Of a stretch of 16,008 nt of DNA, positions 13,846 to 16,008 are shown one piece after another; position 1 is the first letter of the stretch, and each line of letters opens with the position of its first letter. Source of the stretch: Bacteroidia bacterium (GTDB taxonomy: Bacteria; Bacteroidota; Bacteroidia; Bacteroidales; UBA5342); assembly GCA_030433225.1 (NCBI GenBank), contig JAUIMD010000005.1, positions 1 to 16,008 of the forward strand, written 5' to 3'. Position numbers and translations under genes: made by a program. Under the pieces are notes generated by a model. The model saw only the letters and a list, made by a program, of their open reading frames with translations. It was not told where the DNA came from and searched no databases.

Positions 13846-15210
13846 CTATTCTTCCTGAAAATGCTGGTAAAACCGGATGATGGTTTCTATGCCATTTTTA
13901 AAATTTTTCAGCGGGAAATTTTCATTGGGCGAATGAATGGCATCCGACTCCAGTCCAAAGCCCATTAAAATTGATTTTATCCCAAGGATACTTTCAAACG
14001 TAGAAATTATCGGTATGCTTCCGCCACTTCTTACCGGTACGGGTTCCTTTCCAAATACGTCTTTACACGCTTTTGCTGCTGCAAGGTATGCAGATACATC
14101 GGTTGGGCATTCGTACGGTTTACCCCCATGCAAAGCCTCCACTTTTACGCTAACCGAAGGGGGCGCAATGGAAGTGAAAAAATCCTGGAAGCTTTTTTCC
14201 AGCTTCTTGTAATCCTGATAGGGGGCAAGGCGCGATGAAATTTTGGCAAAAGCCTTGGAGGGAAGCACAGTTTTGGCACCTTCGCCGGTGTAGCCGCCCC
14301 ATATGCCACAAACATCAAATGATGGACGTATTCCCGTTCGTTCAAGAGTGGAATACCCTTCTTCGCCTTGCAGTTCTTTTACTTGAATTCCATCCATGTA
14401 TTTTTGTTTATTGAAGGGGGCATTATTCAGTTTGGCCCTTTCGTCGGTACTAAGTTCTCTTACGTCATCGTAATACCCGGGCACCGTAATTCGGTTAGTG
14501 GAGTCGGTACATTTTGCAATTAGTTGGCAAAGGGTGTTTATAGGATTGGCAACTGCTCCACCAAAAAGGCCGGAGTGAAGGTCACGGTTTGGCCCTGTAA
14601 CTTCCACCTGCCAATAGCACAAGCCTCGCAGCCCCACAGTTACGGCTGGCGTTTCATCGTCAATCATACCGGTGTCTGACACCAAAATGACATCCGCCTT
14701 TAGCAGGTTTTTGTGTTGGGTTATAAATGCCTCCAAATTGGGTGAGCCAATTTCCTCTTCGCCTTCTATCAAAAATTTGACATTGCATTTTAGTAAGTTG
14801 TTGGTCATCAGGTACTCTACCGCTTTGGCATGCATGAATGATTGTCCTTTGTCATCATCGGCTCCGCGTGCCCATATTTTTCCATCTTTAAGTACCGGTT
14901 TAAACGGGGAAGTATGCCACAGCTCCAAAGGGTCAACGGGCATAACATCCATGTGGCCGTATACCAAAACCGTGGGATACGAGGCATCCAAAATAATTTC
15001 TCCGTAGGTAACCGGGTTTCCTTCGGTTTCTAACACCTGCGTGTTTTTGCAGCCAATGTTTAGCAGTTGATTTTGCCAGTATTCAGCGGCTTTGTACATG
15101 TCGGGCTTGTGCTTTTCCAGCGAGCTAACGGATGGGATTTCAAGTAGTCCGAATAATTCAAATAGTATTCTTTTTTCGTTCTGTTGAATGTATTGCTTAA
15201 TGGAATTCAT
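13846..15210 (-). CDS. M20-family zinc dipeptidase (CNDP2/PepV-like)
   Basis: 454 aa, cytoplasmic by lack of a signal peptide; likely hydrolyses dipeptides or small peptides with two metal ions. Metal and catalytic residues are placed by comparison with human CNDP2: H86 and D88 in VYGHMDVMP, bridging D119 in RGADDDKG, catalytic E152 and ligand E153 in EGEEEIGSP, D179 in VSDTGM and H426 in AIHSPNENF. H212 in DLHSG matches the dimer-contact His that completes the active site. Length is typical for M20 dipeptidases (about 450-470). Start: the ATG at 15210 opens the usual helical N-terminus MNSIKQYIQQNEKRILFEL. A TATCTTGC about 15-25 bases upstream is a poor -7 match. It is separated from the exbD genes by a strong terminator, and the fumarase gene lies 146 bases downstream. 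Confidence 0.93.
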   Translation of the reverse strand: MNSIKQYIQQNEKRILFELFGLLEIPSVSSLEKHKPDMYKAAEYWQNQLLNIGCKNTQVLETEGNPVTYGEIILDASYPTVLVYGHMDVMPVDPLELWHTSPFKPVLKDGKIWARGADDDKGQSFMHAKAVEYLMTNNLLKCNVKFLIEGEEEIGSPNLEAFITQHKNLLKADVILVSDTGMIDDETPAVTVGLRGLCYWQVEVTGPNRDLHSGLFGGAVANPINTLCQLIAKCTDSTNRITVPGYYDDVRELSTDERAKLNNAPFNKQKYMDGIQVKELQGEEGYSTLERTGIRPSFDVCGIWGGYTGEGAKTVLPSKAFAKISSRLAPYQDYKKLEKSFQDFFTSIAPPSVSVKVEALHGGKPYECPTDVSAYLAAAKACKDVFGKEPVPVRSGGSIPIISTFESILGIKSILMGFGLESDAIHSPNENFPLKNFKNGIETIIRFYQHFQEE

Positions 15211-15272
15211 AAACGTTCAATTTTTTTGCAAGATAGGGGAATACACCACCGTTTCACCTGATATTATTCAAC

Positions 15273-15304
15273 AAAAAAGGGGTACTGTTACCAGTACCCC
15301 TTTT
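15273..15304 (-). terminator. Rho-independent terminator of the exbD operon
   Basis: A perfect 13-bp stem (15275-15287 with 15292-15304) and a 4-base loop, followed on the minus strand by six T residues. It lies 18 bases after the exbD stop at 15322. It resembles a bidirectional form, but the nearest plus-strand gene is far away. Confidence 0.92.
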
Positions 15305-15321
15305 CATATGCATTGTTTAAT

Positions 15322-15783
15322 TTACTTTTTCTTGGCAGAATAGTTAATTAATAAAGCCTGAGCTTTACGCAGCGCTTGTTTAATATCCGTAACAATCGCC
15401 ATTTTAGTGTCCTTGTCAACCTTTAGCGAAACCATCATTTTGGGGCGATCTACCTCTTTTTTGTTTTCTCTTTCGGTTGCAATGTAACTTTCAATTTCAT
15501 CGGCGGTTGCAAACTTGTCGTTCAACTGGATACGTGGTTCAGAACCGTATTGTGCTCTATATTGCTGAATAGGAGGTCCAACATAAATAAAACTCACCAA
15601 CGATTTTTTCTCCAGTTTTTCCAACTCGGTTGCACTCGGATTTTTTATCTGAACCTTATAGCTTACCTCTTTCATAGTAGTGGATACCATAAAAAAGAAT
15701 AAAAGCATAAAGATGATGTCGGGCAATGCAGACGTGTTTATCGCCTGCATTTTGTCTTTGTTTCCTTTTTTAAATGTAGCCAT
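15322..15783 (-). CDS. exbD: ExbD/TolR-type biopolymer transport protein
   Basis: 153 aa inner-membrane protein. With ExbB it uses the proton gradient to energise TonB-dependent outer-membrane transport. A short cytoplasmic start (MATFKKGNKDKMQAINTSAL) is followed by one membrane segment, about 20-38, with the essential Asp at residue 22 (LPDIIFMLLFFFMVSTT). The periplasmic part (about 45-150) has ExbD-type strands and helices: MMVSLKVDKDTKMAIVTDIKQALRKAQALLINYSAKKK. Length is typical. Its ATG overlaps the stop codon of the previous gene by one base (TAATG), so translation is probably coupled. It is the second exbD copy of the pair seen in many Bacteroidota, and ends at the terminator. Confidence 0.95.
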   Translation of the reverse strand: MATFKKGNKDKMQAINTSALPDIIFMLLFFFMVSTTMKEVSYKVQIKNPSATELEKLEKKSLVSFIYVGPPIQQYRAQYGSEPRIQLNDKFATADEIESYIATERENKKEVDRPKMMVSLKVDKDTKMAIVTDIKQALRKAQALLINYSAKKK

Positions 15784-16008
15784 TAGTTCCCTCCGAGATT
15801 TTTAGGTTCCGATTCTGAAATTACTTGCGGATATACTTTTCGTACGGCTTTTGCCTGATCGTCTTCCAGTTCGGAGTACGATTTGCCAAATTCCTTTTTC
15901 GCAAAGTCGTTTCTAAGTTCATTGTATGCGGCAATTAACTCATTCTGCACTTCAATGTATTTGGCATAAGTGGTGCCGTTATCATTTTGCAGCGAAATAA
16001 CCGCTTTC
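15783..16008 (-). CDS. exbD: ExbD-family protein, C-terminal part only
   Basis: The last 74 codons of a gene running off the right edge. It reads KAVISLQNDNGTTYAKYIEVQNELIAAYNELRN and ends EPKNLGGN. The stretch resembles the C-terminal part of the first ExbD in Bacteroidota operons (exbB-exbD-exbD), whose periplasmic domain is longer than usual. Its membrane segment and proton-carrying Asp are outside the window. The stop codon overlaps the start of the next exbD gene. Confidence 0.85.
   Translation of the reverse strand, partial: KAVISLQNDNGTTYAKYIEVQNELIAAYNELRNDFAKKEFGKSYSELEDDQAKAVRKVYPQVISESEPKNLGGN

Overview
The window looks like chromosomal DNA of a member of the Bacteroidota, probably a Cytophagales-like lineage. 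The signs are an S16 protein with a long acidic Ala/Glu tail, paired exbD genes of the Bacteroidota type, a response regulator with the Bacteroidota-style LuxR-like C-terminus, a class I fumarase, and four exact TAnnTTTG boxes (the Bacteroidota -7 promoter element) 15 to 55 bases upstream of genes. The assignment is inferred from these features; no search was run. No tRNA, rRNA or CRISPR array was seen.

Left part (1-2400, all minus strand): prs (PRPP synthase, cut by the window edge and lacking an ATG start), engB (ribosome-assembly GTPase) and rpsP (ribosomal protein S16). rpsP has its own promoter and a strong terminator. Next come two plus-strand genes: an orphan response regulator (2615-3448) and an hsp20 small heat-shock gene. 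The hsp20 gene is preceded by a sigma-54-like -24/-12 site, a 17-base palindrome and a clear ribosome binding site, and is followed by a strong terminator.

Middle part (4164-8284): an exported protein of unknown function on the minus strand, then a minus-strand three-gene operon. The operon encodes a secreted lipocalin-like protein, an LpoB-like protein and a COG3014-type TPR lipoprotein, probably a cell-envelope module. Divergent from it is a class I SAM methyltransferase gene whose product appears to carry a Sec signal peptide, which is odd for a SAM enzyme. It converges, one base apart, on a PLP-dependent class V aminotransferase/cysteine-desulfurase-like gene.

Right part: an AT-rich divergent intergenic region carries two inverted repeats and leads into a roughly 64-aa small-protein gene with its own terminator. 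A complete IS1182-family insertion sequence (about 10300-12067) follows, with terminal inverted repeats, terminator-like hairpins at both ends and a stem that could hide the transposase ribosome binding site. It lies 24 bases from the stop codon of a class I fumarase gene. After that come an M20-family dipeptidase gene and, past a strong terminator, the last two genes of an ExbB/ExbD-type energy-transducing operon, which runs off the right edge.

Most of the window is housekeeping. The less ordinary parts are the hsp20 control region, the exported methyltransferase, the LpoB/COG3014 operon, the small-protein locus with its palindrome, and the self-insulating IS element. I found no convincing new defence or metabolic system.
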